Positions 8,674 through 17,804 of a stretch of 64,000 nt of DNA are shown one piece after another. This DNA is from Pirellulales bacterium (GTDB lineage Bacteria; Planctomycetota; Planctomycetia; Pirellulales; DATAWG01), in the NCBI GenBank assembly GCA_036267355.1, contig DATAWG010000004.1, forward strand, positions 27,575-91,574. The letters run 5' to 3'. The first letter of the stretch is position 1. Each line of letters starts with the position of its first letter. The notes beneath the pieces are model-generated. The model was not told the origin of the DNA. It searched no databases and saw only the letters and a list, made by a program, of their open reading frames with translations. The translations under genes were made by a program, and so were the position numbers.

Positions 8674-10320
8674 CTATCGCGTCGGAGCGCCAGCGAGCAG
8701 TTCATCGAGCAACGCTTGCATTCGCGATGCGCTTCCGGCGATTGGCTGCATGTCGGGCGTCGTCGAATTGCTCGACAACTGGCTCTGAAGGTCGCTGGCC
8801 ATTTGTGCCAGTTCGCGGGCCAACGATTCCAAAGAGGGATCTTGGCCGTTTGGTCGAGCCAGGGCTTCGGCGGCAATCCAGTTTTTGTCGGGCAGGTTCG
8901 TGGGAGAGTTTGCTTCGGCGTGGGCCGTTTCTGTTGCAGTCGCAGTTTTTTGCAAGCCGCGCTGGATTAGTCGCACCGCCCAGCGGTTGTCCAGAAACCA
9001 GCGGACGATCGAGGCCCGGCTGATCATGCCGCATGGCTTGCCTTGCGATGTAACGACGACGCTACGGATCGGCGAGCGAATGAAACAACTGAGAACACGG
9101 GCCAACGGGACATCGAGATCGAACGTGATCACATTTGCCCGCATGATTTCGTCGACGCGGCGGTTCGGCGCCTCGGGAGTGTGGGCGACGACGAGGATGT
9201 CCTTCTCCGAGATGATACCGAGGAGATTGCCTTTCGGGTCGGTGACGGGCACCGATGAAACCTGATATTGCAATAGGTGGGCCGTTACGCGCTGGATTGT
9301 CCAATCGGCAGCGGCGCAGCAAACCATCGGAATCATGGCTTCGCGCGCGGCGACGCCATCGAGCACCGAACCACCGAAAGAGCCGCCTGTCGGCGAAAGG
9401 CTTCCGCCGGCGGTGAGCGACTTTGCCGATTCGACGCGGTTGCGGCCCCGCTGTTTGGCGGCCAGAAGGCACTGATCGGCGAGGCTCAGCAATTCGGATT
9501 TTTCCTCCATGTCGGCAAGCATCTGGGCCACGCCGAGACTGACGGTCGCGCGAATCTCGGCATTGCCTACGACCGTAACCATTTCAGCGACGTGGCGGCG
9601 GAATCGCTCGGCCCAAATCATCGCCGAAGCCTCGTCGGTTTCGGGCAACAGGGCGACGAACTCTTCGCCGCCGTAGCGGCAGATCAAATCGCTACGACGG
9701 CAATTTCGCCGCAGCAAACGCACCACGCCGCGAATCACTTCATCGCCGGCCGGATGACCATGGGTGTCATTGATCGGCTTGAAAAAGTCGATGTCGATCA
9801 TCACCGCCGAGAGCGCGAGTTGATATCGGTGCGATCGTTGCCATTCTTTCGCGAGCAACTCGTGAAACGTGCGGCGAGTTGGGAGCTCGGTGAGCGCGTC
9901 GAGGGCCGCGAGTTGCGAAAGCCGCGATTCGAGCCGCAAGATCCGCGCTCCAGCCCCCAGCCGAGCCATCAGCTCGTCCCGACGCAACGGCTTGATCAGA
10001 AAATCGTCGGCGCCGGCATCCATGGCGGCCGTCAGATCATCTTCGGCGCTGCGAACGGTCAAGAACACGATGTAGATATAGCTTGGCAGGTCCAAATGCC
10101 GAACTCGGCAGCAGAGTTCGATGCCGTTCATCTCCGGCATGTTCCAGTCGGTGATCAAATACGACGGCTGATGCCGTTCGATCATTTCCAGCGCTTGCCG
10201 TCCGTCGGAAGCTGAGAATACCTCGTAACCACTCGCCTGGAGCAACGATTCGAGCAGCCGCAGGATCGCAGGATCGTCGTCGGCGACCAGCACTCGATTG
10301 AGAAGATTGATGTGCACCAT
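8674..10320 (-). CDS. Response regulator diguanylate cyclase with CBS pair (REC-GGDEF-CBS-CBS)
   Basis: This is a 548-residue protein. REC is at about residues 8-125, with acceptor Asp58 (YLITDWNMPEMNG) and Lys in FLIKPL. GGDEF is at about 150-300 with the active signature RYGGEEF and a product-inhibition site RRSD placed as in PleD. Two CBS motifs span about 325-445 (VSSVPVTDPKGNLLGIISEKD and IRSVVVTSQGKPCGMISRAS). The last 90 residues are low in complexity. It should make c-di-GMP under control of phosphorylation and possibly adenine nucleotides bound by CBS. The fusion is uncommon. Its kinase is not adjacent. Other c-di-GMP genes lie at 13701 and 15652. Confidence 0.92.
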   Translation of the reverse strand: MVHINLLNRVLVADDDPAILRLLESLLQASGYEVFSASDGRQALEMIERHQPSYLITDWNMPEMNGIELCCRVRHLDLPSYIYIVFLTVRSAEDDLTAAMDAGADDFLIKPLRRDELMARLGAGARILRLESRLSQLAALDALTELPTRRTFHELLAKEWQRSHRYQLALSAVMIDIDFFKPINDTHGHPAGDEVIRGVVRLLRRNCRRSDLICRYGGEEFVALLPETDEASAMIWAERFRRHVAEMVTVVGNAEIRATVSLGVAQMLADMEEKSELLSLADQCLLAAKQRGRNRVESAKSLTAGGSLSPTGGSFGGSVLDGVAAREAMIPMVCCAAADWTIQRVTAHLLQYQVSSVPVTDPKGNLLGIISEKDILVVAHTPEAPNRRVDEIMRANVITFDLDVPLARVLSCFIRSPIRSVVVTSQGKPCGMISRASIVRWFLDNRWAVRLIQRGLQKTATATETAHAEANSPTNLPDKNWIAAEALARPNGQDPSLESLARELAQMASDLQSQLSSNSTTPDMQPIAGSASRMQALLDELLAGAPTR

Positions 10321-10619
10321 CCTTTGCCCCGATGATAGGCGACCGCGATCGAACCATTCTCGAGTCGATTGTCGAACCGGTTGTCGAAACGATGAAACGA
10401 TTCGCAGCCCAGTCCCGAAGCCGCGCGAAATGCGTTGTCAAGTCTCCGCGTTCGATAGCCAGACTGGAAAATATAGCTCCCGGCTGGGGAGTGGAAGCCG
10501 GAATCGGGTAAGGGTGGGATTCGGGGATCCAGGGAAGGCCAGGGGGACTGAGTCAGATGGAAGGCGGGGGAGCTTCCCTGGGCTTTACACGCGCGATGGG
10601 AGGGGAACAGTGCGCGCGA
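10321..10619. other. Intergenic region, nothing certain
   Basis: Part of a 742-base gap. It is purine-rich around 10490-10580 (many GGG runs). No gene, terminator or known repeat was recognised. Confidence 0.35.
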
Positions 10620-10820
10620 TCAGCGTTGCGATAGACGCCTTTCCCAGCGGCCATATTGGGGGTCGCCGGGACGGAACGTGAACACAGCGTCGGGCAACCG
10701 TTCCGGGCCGGGCCGCGACGGAATGCGAACCAGAATTACACCGTTGTCGCGGCCTTCCAAAATCCATTGATCGACTTCATCGACATCGTTGCCAGCCGCA
10801 TCGGATCCGCGATTATTCAT
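10620..10820 (-). CDS. Small hypothetical protein (66 aa)
   Basis: This is a 66-residue frame whose composition looks like a real protein: DVDEVDQWILEGRDNG, ILVRIPSRPGPE, FTFRPGDPQYGRWERRL. It has no signal peptide, membrane segment or known motif. No clear ribosome binding site precedes the ATG at 10820. It is isolated, about 300 bases upstream of the REC-GGDEF-CBS gene on the same strand. It could be a spurious frame. Confidence 0.4.
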   Translation of the reverse strand: MNNRGSDAAGNDVDEVDQWILEGRDNGVILVRIPSRPGPERLPDAVFTFRPGDPQYGRWERRLSQR

Positions 10821-11062
10821 CTTATTGTGCCGCGAAGTTCGAGCGGCGCTCCCACCGATCCACCAATTTAAATGGGCCCAGCCGGGCTGCCAACCGCGCG
10901 CGATTTTCGTCGAATCGCCGAATTAATTCTAGGTCGATTTCCGCGGGAAAAAAGAGAACGCCGATGCGAAAGACCGCAAAACAGCATTATTTCCTGGCCG
11001 CTATTCGGCGCCGCCGGAAGAGCAGCTTGGATTTTTCGCGAGCGAACGACTGCGGCAGGCGT

Positions 11063-11671
11063 CTACCGAAGCGCAGGCGCGCTCTCGCCACGCTCAAGCG
11101 CAAGCAAGCGGCGTTTTGCATCCAGGCCGCCGATTGCCGAAAAGCCCCGCAATTCACCGGCACTCCCGACGACCCGGTGGCAGGGAATCACGAGCGGAAT
11201 CGGATTAGTCGCCATCGCTCGGCCGACGGCACGCGCCGCCCCAGGACGGCCGGCCGCGGCAGCCAATTCGGCATAGGTCCGAGTCTCGCCATAAGAAATT
11301 TGGCGGCAGCGGTTCAACACCTGCCGTTGAAAGGACGTCCAACCGCTGCTCCAAACCTGCAGGTCGGCGAAATCATCGGCCTCACCATCTGCGAAGCGAA
11401 CCAAGCGTTTCTGCACGGATTCGACACAACTAATGAAGTTCGCTGCTTTTGCGTCGCACAATTCGCTCGAATAGCCGGGACCAAATCCGCTCGACTTTGC
11501 CAGACCGTTGCTCGCAGTCTCGGCGTCGGAATAGCCAAATACGAGCCGAACGAGCGACTGCTGGCGCATCGCAAACGCGATCCACCCAAGTTGCGTGGGG
11601 AAAACAGCAATTTCGAGTGACCGAGCGGCCGAATCGGAATTTTGCGGATCGACAGACAGCAAAGCGGACAT
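11063..11671 (-). CDS. ogt: Methylated-DNA--protein-cysteine methyltransferase
   Basis: This 202-residue DNA repair protein removes alkyl groups from O6-alkylguanine by suicide transfer to its own Cys. The active-site motif is PCHRVV with Cys164. The preceding helix-turn-helix (YGETRTYAELAAAAGRPGAARAVGRAMATNPIP) is the DNA-binding and arginine-finger part. The N-terminal 100 residues form the poorly conserved RNase H-like domain. There is no Ada regulatory domain. AGGTG is 6 bases before the ATG at 11671. It is divergently arranged with the conserved unknown gene at 11938. Confidence 0.93.
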   Translation of the reverse strand: MSALLSVDPQNSDSAARSLEIAVFPTQLGWIAFAMRQQSLVRLVFGYSDAETASNGLAKSSGFGPGYSSELCDAKAANFISCVESVQKRLVRFADGEADDFADLQVWSSGWTSFQRQVLNRCRQISYGETRTYAELAAAAGRPGAARAVGRAMATNPIPLVIPCHRVVGSAGELRGFSAIGGLDAKRRLLALERGESAPALR

Positions 11672-11735
11672 GGATTCACCTAAGTCGTTCGACGGCTGTG
11701 TTCCTCACGGATGCGAGGACATTGGCCGGCTGGCT

Positions 11736-11765
11736 TTGACACTTCGCAGCGCTACATTTTATACT
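11736..11765 (+). promoter_or_regulatory. Sigma-70-like promoter for the gene at 11938
   Basis: A perfect -35 TTGACA (11736-11741) and a -10 TATACT (11760-11765) are separated by 18 bases. The leader to the ATG at 11938 is about 165 bases. Confidence 0.6.
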
Positions 11766-11937
11766 GAGAACTTGCAGCCACAAGTCGCCGGCGACTCGGC
11801 ATGAATGGTTAGTGGGGCAATGCTCATTGCCATTCGGCCCATCAGCCGCTTTTGCCCAGATTGCTTGCTCGGAATGCGTTTTCCCGTGCGGCCGGTTCGG
11901 CTTCACGCGGCAGCTTGAGTCTGGAGGGATACAGTCT

Positions 11938-12681
11938 ATGAATCGCTACGCCTCCGTTTCCGACGATTTCTACGTCAACATGAATCTCAGCACGGAGATG
12001 GAGTTGCCGGAAAGTCGCGAAACGGTGTTGCATTTCTTCGAGCGGATCCAAAAGAAGTATCCGTTGATGCGGAAATTCTATTGTCGCGACAAACGCGACT
12101 TCGTGCTCGAGGAAGACAAAGACCGAGGTCATTATCGTTGGGCGACGGTCGAATCGCGCCGCGTTTGTTCCGGACAGGTGAATCCTGCCTCGATCGACAC
12201 GGCCATGGAGCAGCACAAGCTTGTGCTCGAGTTGGCTCCGTTCATGCTTTCGGTCAGCCCGTTGGATTGCGAAGCCCTCGATCTGCTCTTCGGGTTCGAT
12301 TTCACTTACCGGGGGAACCACAATCAGCTGGTTGCGGAAGCTCTGGGCGTGAGCCCCGGATTGGAACGAATAATCGATGTCCCCGGGGCGACCGTCATCA
12401 ACTACGAGCCCTCGGTCACCCTGGCTCTGGACGAAGATTGCCGAACTCAGGTTCGCTTGAGCATCGAGACGCGGACGAATGCCTATCAGGTTCGCACCGG
12501 CGAATATCCCGAAGATCAACTCAGCGTTTACGTCACGGCTCGGCAATACGGCAGCCTCGATGCCGATACGACATTCGTTCAATCGCTGGAAAACTTGGCG
12601 CAGATCTGCCGGGAAATGGTCGACAACTATGTCGTCGACCAGGTGCTGAAGCCGCTGGCGCGAACGATCGCCATGAAATAA
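11938..12681 (+). CDS. Conserved hypothetical protein (247 aa)
   Basis: I do not recognise a named family. The start at 11938 is supported by GGAGGG 9 bases upstream and by a strong promoter further up. The 247-residue product has no signal peptide or membrane helix and looks like a folded cytosolic alpha/beta protein. It has an N-terminal helix (ESRETVLHFFERIQKKYPLMRKFYCRDKRDF). Later strands (RTQVRLSIETRTNAYQ, DQLSVYVTARQYG) and a C-terminal helix with LENLAQICREMVDNYV follow. The regular pattern and own promoter argue that it is expressed. It converges on the GNAT gene at 12699, 17 bases away. Confidence 0.8.
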   Translation: MNRYASVSDDFYVNMNLSTEMELPESRETVLHFFERIQKKYPLMRKFYCRDKRDFVLEEDKDRGHYRWATVESRRVCSGQVNPASIDTAMEQHKLVLELAPFMLSVSPLDCEALDLLFGFDFTYRGNHNQLVAEALGVSPGLERIIDVPGATVINYEPSVTLALDEDCRTQVRLSIETRTNAYQVRTGEYPEDQLSVYVTARQYGSLDADTTFVQSLENLAQICREMVDNYVVDQVLKPLARTIAMK

Positions 12682-12698
12682 AGTCCGGCTCGTTCGGC

Positions 12699-13667
12699 TC
12701 AACTCGTATTGGCGGGCTCGAGAATTCTTAGCCATGCACCACGGCGATCCCAGGCAGTAAGTCCAGCGGCTGCATAGGCGCGCAACGCCGGTGCGTTGGT
12801 GGCATCGACGGCCAGCACGAATCGATTTGCCCCGGCTTGTCCGGCGAGCCATTGGCCATGCCGCGTGATGTCGAGCCCCCAACCATGGCCGCGAGCTTCG
12901 GGAGTAAGGCCCATGTAGGCGAGTTCCCAGATTTTTTGCGGGTGTGCGACCAGGATCAGGCACCCCACGTCTTCACCGGCATGACGAACCAGAAGCCATC
13001 GTCGCGGATCGAATGGCCCGGCGCTGCGATATCCGGCCAAGACTTCCGCGGTGAGCCGGATGCCGTTTAGTTGCGGGCAATCGCGCGTGGCCAAATAGGT
13101 GCGCTCGACCATGGATTCCAGCCGCGCGCCGGCGGTGATCGACCATGGCTCGAATTGCAATTGCTCGGCCGGCGGCGCGGTCGGAAAAACTTCGGCCGAA
13201 CTGACCAAATAGAGCAACTCGGCGACCTGCTGGAAACCGGCCTGTTGAAAGTCTTTGACAAGGTCGCTGGCGTGTGGTTCCAAAAGCGCTTGCACCAGCC
13301 GTGCGCCGCCGGCGGCAGCGATGCGCACCGCGGCTTCCAAAAGTTCGCGAGCCAGCGCTTCGAGCGGATGCGTTGCGAACGATGGCGGAAGCGACACGAT
13401 CGGAGGGAGCAGATTGGCGACCCGGCCATCTTGCCGTTGGATCCAGACAACTCCAAACGGCGGATCTACTTCTGCGGCCTGCGTCGCACCGCGCGCTTCG
13501 AGCAAACCGGCGGCGTCGAGCCGGCCTTCCAGCAGCCCGTCCAAGATCGACTGCCACGGAGCGCGTTGCGCGTTGTCTGCCAGGGCGTCGACTATTCGGC
13601 GAATCCGCGGCCAGCGTTCTGGGGCGACCTGGGCGATGTAAAACGGCACTGCGTCGGACGGTTTCAT
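12699..13667 (-). CDS. GNAT-family N-acetyltransferase
   Basis: This is a 322-residue protein. The C-terminal third carries the GNAT fold: a strand ELAYMGLTPEARGHGWG containing the acetyl-CoA pyrophosphate loop (R/Q-x-x-G-x-G/A type), then FVLAVDATNAPALRAYAAAGL, the usual motif B. The N-terminal 180 residues look like a second, degraded GNAT half (ALARELLEAAVRIAAAGGARLVQALLEP). The substrate is unknown. It starts 33 bases after the tandem GGDEF gene on the same strand, so the two may be co-transcribed. Confidence 0.8.
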   Translation of the reverse strand: MKPSDAVPFYIAQVAPERWPRIRRIVDALADNAQRAPWQSILDGLLEGRLDAAGLLEARGATQAAEVDPPFGVVWIQRQDGRVANLLPPIVSLPPSFATHPLEALARELLEAAVRIAAAGGARLVQALLEPHASDLVKDFQQAGFQQVAELLYLVSSAEVFPTAPPAEQLQFEPWSITAGARLESMVERTYLATRDCPQLNGIRLTAEVLAGYRSAGPFDPRRWLLVRHAGEDVGCLILVAHPQKIWELAYMGLTPEARGHGWGLDITRHGQWLAGQAGANRFVLAVDATNAPALRAYAAAGLTAWDRRGAWLRILEPANTS

Positions 13668-13700
13668 CCCGGCAGGATAACCCGTTTCAAACGACCCGTG

Positions 13701-15239
13701 CTAGGCCGTCAACGCGGGAATCTGGTTCGGCACGTAGAGTTCGATCCCCTTGCCGGAGTCGAAATACGTGCCATCCCTGCCTGCGGCGGCAGAAGCCTGC
13801 ACGGCAGCTTCGGCCCGTTTCATCAACGAAGCCGAGTCGTCGTTGCGGACTACTTCGGCCAAGCCGGTGCTCACGGAAATCTGCAATTCGAAATCCTTGC
13901 CCCGCAGCGGGCAGCGGGCGACGGCCGCACGCAGCCGCTCGGCGACGGCAATCGACTGGCTCAGCGGAGTGCCCGGCAGAAGCACTGCGAAGGTGTCGCT
14001 TTGATAGCGGGCGACCATGTCCATTTCTCGCATTCCGGCGGTCAGGAATTGCGAGACGGTGCGGAGCACCAATTCGGCTTGCGGGTCGGTTGGCCGATCG
14101 ACGAATTTCTGCAGCGTGTTGACTTTCACCAACATCAGCGAGAGCTTGGTATCGTAGCGATTCGATTCCGCAGCGCGGCGGCGGACTTCTTCGCAGAATG
14201 ATGTCCGATTCGGCAGTCCGGTTTGCACATCGGTGCGGAACGGATCGTTCGACGCGTCGAGCGCAGGCGCTTCGACGGGTTTCGCCGGGGCGGGAACCGG
14301 TTTGGGTTCCGGAGCCGGAGGGGAGGCCGGCTTGGGGCTGATCAGCGAGCTGGTCTCGCCGTCGTGCAAATAGCCCCGATTTCGGCCGGCGTTCTTCGCA
14401 GCGTAGAGCGCTTCGTCGGCCCGCTTCACCAGCTGCGCCTCGTTGTCTTTGCACAAGAATTCGGCGAGTCCGCCGCTAACGGTTACTTTGAGCGTTTTTC
14501 CCTCGAATTCGAATTGGCTATCGGCGATGCGCGAACAGATTCGCAGCACCCCGGTTTGGGCGTCGCGAATCGTCGACGTTGGCATGATGACGGCGAATTC
14601 TTCGCCGCCGTAGCGGGCCACGATATCCATTCCGCGGCAAGTTTCGCGGAGCACCCGAGCGACGCCGCGCAACACTTCGTCGCCGGCCGGGTGGCCGTGG
14701 GTGTCGTTGAATTTCTTGAAATGATCGACGTCGAGCATTAGCAAGCAGAAGGGGGTGCCGCGGCGTTGGAACTCGGCCGCGCGGCGGCCCAATTCCGCAT
14801 CGAAGGCACGGCGGTTGGCCCCGCCCGTCAGAGCGTCGGTCAGCGCATCCGCCGCATGGACCTCGATCTGGTGGGCCTGCTCCTGCAGTTTCACTTCGGC
14901 CGACTTCAGTTGCTCTTGTAGCCGGCTATTGGCTTTGACGATTTCGGCGACGGAATCGATTACGACCGTTTCGATTTCGCCGCTTTCGGGCGTGTGGCTC
15001 GTCAATTCGTCACTTATTTCTTGGACGCGCGTGGAATGTTCGCCCACGTCGGCGGCAACGCGGCTGGCCAATTCGTGCAGCCGGGCCAACGCGTTCCTCG
15101 CCCGCTCGACTTCCTGGTCGGACTGCGGGCTCGGTGGGCTGTCGCCGGCGCCGCGGAGCCACCAGCCGATACCGACACCGGCCAACAGCTCAACCAGCGC
15201 CATCACCACCGCCAGCAAAATCAATGAAGTTGAAGTCAA
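13701..15239 (-). CDS. Membrane-anchored tandem GGDEF protein
   Basis: This protein of about 512 residues has one N-terminal transmembrane helix (SLILLAVVMALVELLAGVGI) and then a coiled coil. The first GGDEF domain has an intact active site ARYGGEEF and an inhibitory site RGMD. A Pro/Ala linker (PKPASPPAPEPKPVPAPAKP) follows, and then a second GGDEF-like domain in which the signature has decayed to ARYQSDTF. The first should make c-di-GMP; the second is probably regulatory. I prefer a TTG start at 15239, which places the membrane helix at the N-terminus. An upstream TTG at 15347 would add a basic 36-residue tail. The pairing with PilZ at 15652 is notable. Confidence 0.88.
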   Translation of the reverse strand: MTSTSLILLAVVMALVELLAGVGIGWWLRGAGDSPPSPQSDQEVERARNALARLHELASRVAADVGEHSTRVQEISDELTSHTPESGEIETVVIDSVAEIVKANSRLQEQLKSAEVKLQEQAHQIEVHAADALTDALTGGANRRAFDAELGRRAAEFQRRGTPFCLLMLDVDHFKKFNDTHGHPAGDEVLRGVARVLRETCRGMDIVARYGGEEFAVIMPTSTIRDAQTGVLRICSRIADSQFEFEGKTLKVTVSGGLAEFLCKDNEAQLVKRADEALYAAKNAGRNRGYLHDGETSSLISPKPASPPAPEPKPVPAPAKPVEAPALDASNDPFRTDVQTGLPNRTSFCEEVRRRAAESNRYDTKLSLMLVKVNTLQKFVDRPTDPQAELVLRTVSQFLTAGMREMDMVARYQSDTFAVLLPGTPLSQSIAVAERLRAAVARCPLRGKDFELQISVSTGLAEVVRNDDSASLMKRAEAAVQASAAAGRDGTYFDSGKGIELYVPNQIPALTA

Positions 15240-15651
15240 GGGGCACCCATTTCGAAATCGGACGGGGATCGAGCCATAAGGATGAATACGGTTGTCGCCG
15301 AGAGCGCCACGCTTGCCCCTCTTGGGCCTCGGCCAATTGAAGAACAAAGTTCCCGCGAGCGGGCGGTTTGGTTCTCAAGAGAACTTAGGACATGCGTATT
15401 CAAAGTCAAATTCGCGATAGTAAGGATTTTCGCGTAGAAATTTGGCGTTTTTTGCGCCTTTTGTCCCGTCGCCGGCAACGCTGATTTGTGTCCGCGCAAT
15501 AATTCATCCGCAGGGCCACGAAATAGCCCAGCAGAGGGGTGTTTCCTAGCTTTGATTCTTCGGGCCACGCTTGCAATTCCGGCCACGCGACCTATGAATT
15601 GAAGTGACAGAACTGGTTTAGCCGGCCCGCACGTTGTTGGGGTGTCAACCG

Positions 15652-16083
15652 ATGATTAGCCCGGTTGCCGCCGAATTGACGAAGGAAACATTGGACCAGT
15701 TGACCGGGCGGGAAGGTAATCGCCGCAAGCGCGAGCGACGGCCCTACCATGTCTTGCAATGGGCGGCCCCGTGGTCCGACGGCAGCCCACCCCAGCCAGA
15801 AGCGTTCCGACAGATCCGCTGCCACGATATTTCGCGTGGCGGCATTTCGTATTTTTCAGATCGGCCGCTGCTCGACGAATTCTTGATCGTCGGCCTCGCA
15901 GCGGCTGCCGAGATGATCTATCTCAAGTGCCGGGTGGCCAACTGCGTGAGGGTCGATCAAGCGAGCGGGGCCTTTCGAGTCGGATGCGAATTCATCGAGC
16001 GCATCGAGCTTCCGCCCGCGAATCAGCCGCCCGCGAATCAGCCGGAGGCAACAACCGCAGCGAGATTGCACTCGGTTCGCTAG
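15652..16083 (+). CDS. PilZ domain protein
   Basis: This 143-residue protein has the c-di-GMP binding signature of PilZ. An Arg-rich RxxxR-type motif (NRRKRERRPYHV) is at about residues 23-34, and the D-x-S-x-x-G motif appears as CHDISRGGISYFS. The closing strand is VGCEFIERI. The ATG at 15652 follows GGGGTG at good spacing; an upstream TTG is less likely. The C-terminal tail repeats ANQPPANQP. It would sense c-di-GMP made by cyclases such as those at 8674 and 13701 and act on an unknown partner. Confidence 0.85.
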   Translation: MISPVAAELTKETLDQLTGREGNRRKRERRPYHVLQWAAPWSDGSPPQPEAFRQIRCHDISRGGISYFSDRPLLDEFLIVGLAAAAEMIYLKCRVANCVRVDQASGAFRVGCEFIERIELPPANQPPANQPEATTAARLHSVR

Positions 16084-16226
16084 CCGAGTCTGCGATCGGC
16101 ACACTAGCCCGCGGCGTTAGCGAGGAACTCGTTGACAGACGTGGCGATTTGCACCGCGCGTAGTTCCCGGTTTGCGCTTTCCGAGAAAGCTTGCTGCGAT
16201 TCACCTTGAACGGGAATTCCGCGCCG

Positions 16227-17531
16227 TTAGCGCTCGGCGGATTCAAGTTCTTCGTGGAAATGCTCGGCGCCGTCGGCCTTGGCAATCACCGTCACGCCCC
16301 CTTCGCTGACCGTGAAGCCGCGAGCGCGGTCTTGTTCCGGATCGAAGCCGATTTGCGTGCCGGGAGGAATCCGCACCCACTTGTCGATGATCGCCCGGCG
16401 CACGCGCGCGTGCCTGCCGATATCCACGCCATCGAGCAGGATCGAATCTTCAACCTGCGCGAAACTGTTGATCCGCACGTTGAATCCGAGAATCGATCGC
16501 CGCACTTGCCCGCCGGAAACAATCGAACCCTGGCAAACAATGCTGTCGAGCGCTTCGCCGCGGCGGGCCCCGTCGCCTTGCTCGGCAAACACGAATTTCG
16601 GCGGCGGATAATTCGGATGATACGTGCGGATCGGCCAGCGGTCGTCGTACATATTCAACAGCGGATCGACCGAAATCAGGTCCATGCTCGCGGCGAAATA
16701 AGCGTCGAGCGTGCCCACGTCGCGCCAATAGGCGTCTTGCTTCCGGTTTTCATCGCGGAACGGAAATGCATATAGCCGATGCGAATCGATCAGCGAGGGG
16801 ATGATATTATGGCCGAAATCGTGCGCGCTGCCGGGCCGCGTCGCATCGAGGCACAATTGCTCGAACAAAAAGCGTGCGTTGAAGACATACACGCCCATCG
16901 ACGCCAGGCAATGCCGCGGGTCGCCGGGAATGGTTTTCGGATTGGGTTTCTTCTCTTCGAACCCGATCAACCGGCCATCGGCATCGACTTGCATCACGCC
17001 GAATTCCCGCGCCTCGTCCACTCCGACGCGCAGGGCGGCGATCGTCAGATCCGCTTCCTTTTGCTGGTGAAACTCCAACAGCGTGCGGTAGTTCATCTTG
17101 TAGATATGATCGCCGGCGAGGATCAGAACGTAAGTGGGCCGCTCCTTTTCCAACGTATAGATATTCTGATAGACGGCGTCGGCCGTGCCTTGATACCAAT
17201 GCATGTCGATCCGCTGCTGCGGCGGCACGAGATCGACGAACTCACCAAGCTCGCGCGATAAAAGCGGCCGCCAGCCAAGGTTGATATGCCGATCAAGGCT
17301 CATGGCCTTGTATTGCGTCAGCACCAGCATCTTGCGCAGCCCGCTGTTGATGCAATTGGAAAGTGCGAAATCGACGATCCGATAGGCGCCGCCGAAGGGA
17401 ACCGCCGGCTTGGCTCGATCGCGCGTCAGCGGTTCGAGCCGCGATCCCTTGCCCCCTGCCAACACCACGGCAAGCGTGTTGTGCATCCTCCTCATTCGAT
17501 CGTCGTCGTTCAGCATCGGGTGCGGCTCCAT
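16227..17531 (-). CDS. glgC: Glucose-1-phosphate adenylyltransferase
   Basis: This 434-residue enzyme makes ADP-glucose for glycogen synthesis from ATP and glucose 1-phosphate. The nucleotidyltransferase motif AGGKGSRLEPLTRDRAKPAV and the catalytic segment AYRIVDFALSNCINSG are at the N-terminus. Typical GlgC segments follow: WYQGTADAVYQNIY, LAGDHIYKMNY, and EKKPNPKTIPGDP, which holds the substrate-binding Lys. The C-terminal part is a left-handed beta-helix of hexapeptide repeats (GGQVRRSILGFNVRINSFAQVEDS). The ATG at 17531 is used; internal ATGs at MRRMHNTL are possible. No other glycogen gene is adjacent. Confidence 0.95.
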   Translation of the reverse strand: MEPHPMLNDDDRMRRMHNTLAVVLAGGKGSRLEPLTRDRAKPAVPFGGAYRIVDFALSNCINSGLRKMLVLTQYKAMSLDRHINLGWRPLLSRELGEFVDLVPPQQRIDMHWYQGTADAVYQNIYTLEKERPTYVLILAGDHIYKMNYRTLLEFHQQKEADLTIAALRVGVDEAREFGVMQVDADGRLIGFEEKKPNPKTIPGDPRHCLASMGVYVFNARFLFEQLCLDATRPGSAHDFGHNIIPSLIDSHRLYAFPFRDENRKQDAYWRDVGTLDAYFAASMDLISVDPLLNMYDDRWPIRTYHPNYPPPKFVFAEQGDGARRGEALDSIVCQGSIVSGGQVRRSILGFNVRINSFAQVEDSILLDGVDIGRHARVRRAIIDKWVRIPPGTQIGFDPEQDRARGFTVSEGGVTVIAKADGAEHFHEELESAER

Positions 17532-17700
17532 GCATGCAAGCTGATCAGATTTCGAATACGAGCCCCACCATTCTACCGGTCAAGACTAATCGCTGGGAAG
17601 CCCGCGGATTTTGCGAAAGGACGGCGGAATCTGCATAAACAATAGGGCTTTCCGCCACACCAGCTCGAAGCGCCAGCGAGGCTCGCCGGCGTTTTGACCC

Positions 17701-17804
17701 GCAACCGCAACCAACGGAGCAGGCACGCTCCCTGTGCCGTCCGCGCGACACAGCGGGCGGCCCGCAGAGCGGCGCAGACGGCACACGTAGTTTGCCTGCT
17801 ACAC
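17701..17804. repeat. Inverted-repeat element, family 2 (copy A, reverse orientation)
   Basis: This element shares its arms with the copies at 34012-34131 and 59285-59392. The right arm contains GACGGCACACGTAG and CCTGCTAC. The left arm carries the complement of the TTTGGTTGCGG tail. The stop codon of the AsnB gene (17799-17801) lies inside the element, so its final codons border or belong to the repeat. Confidence 0.65.
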
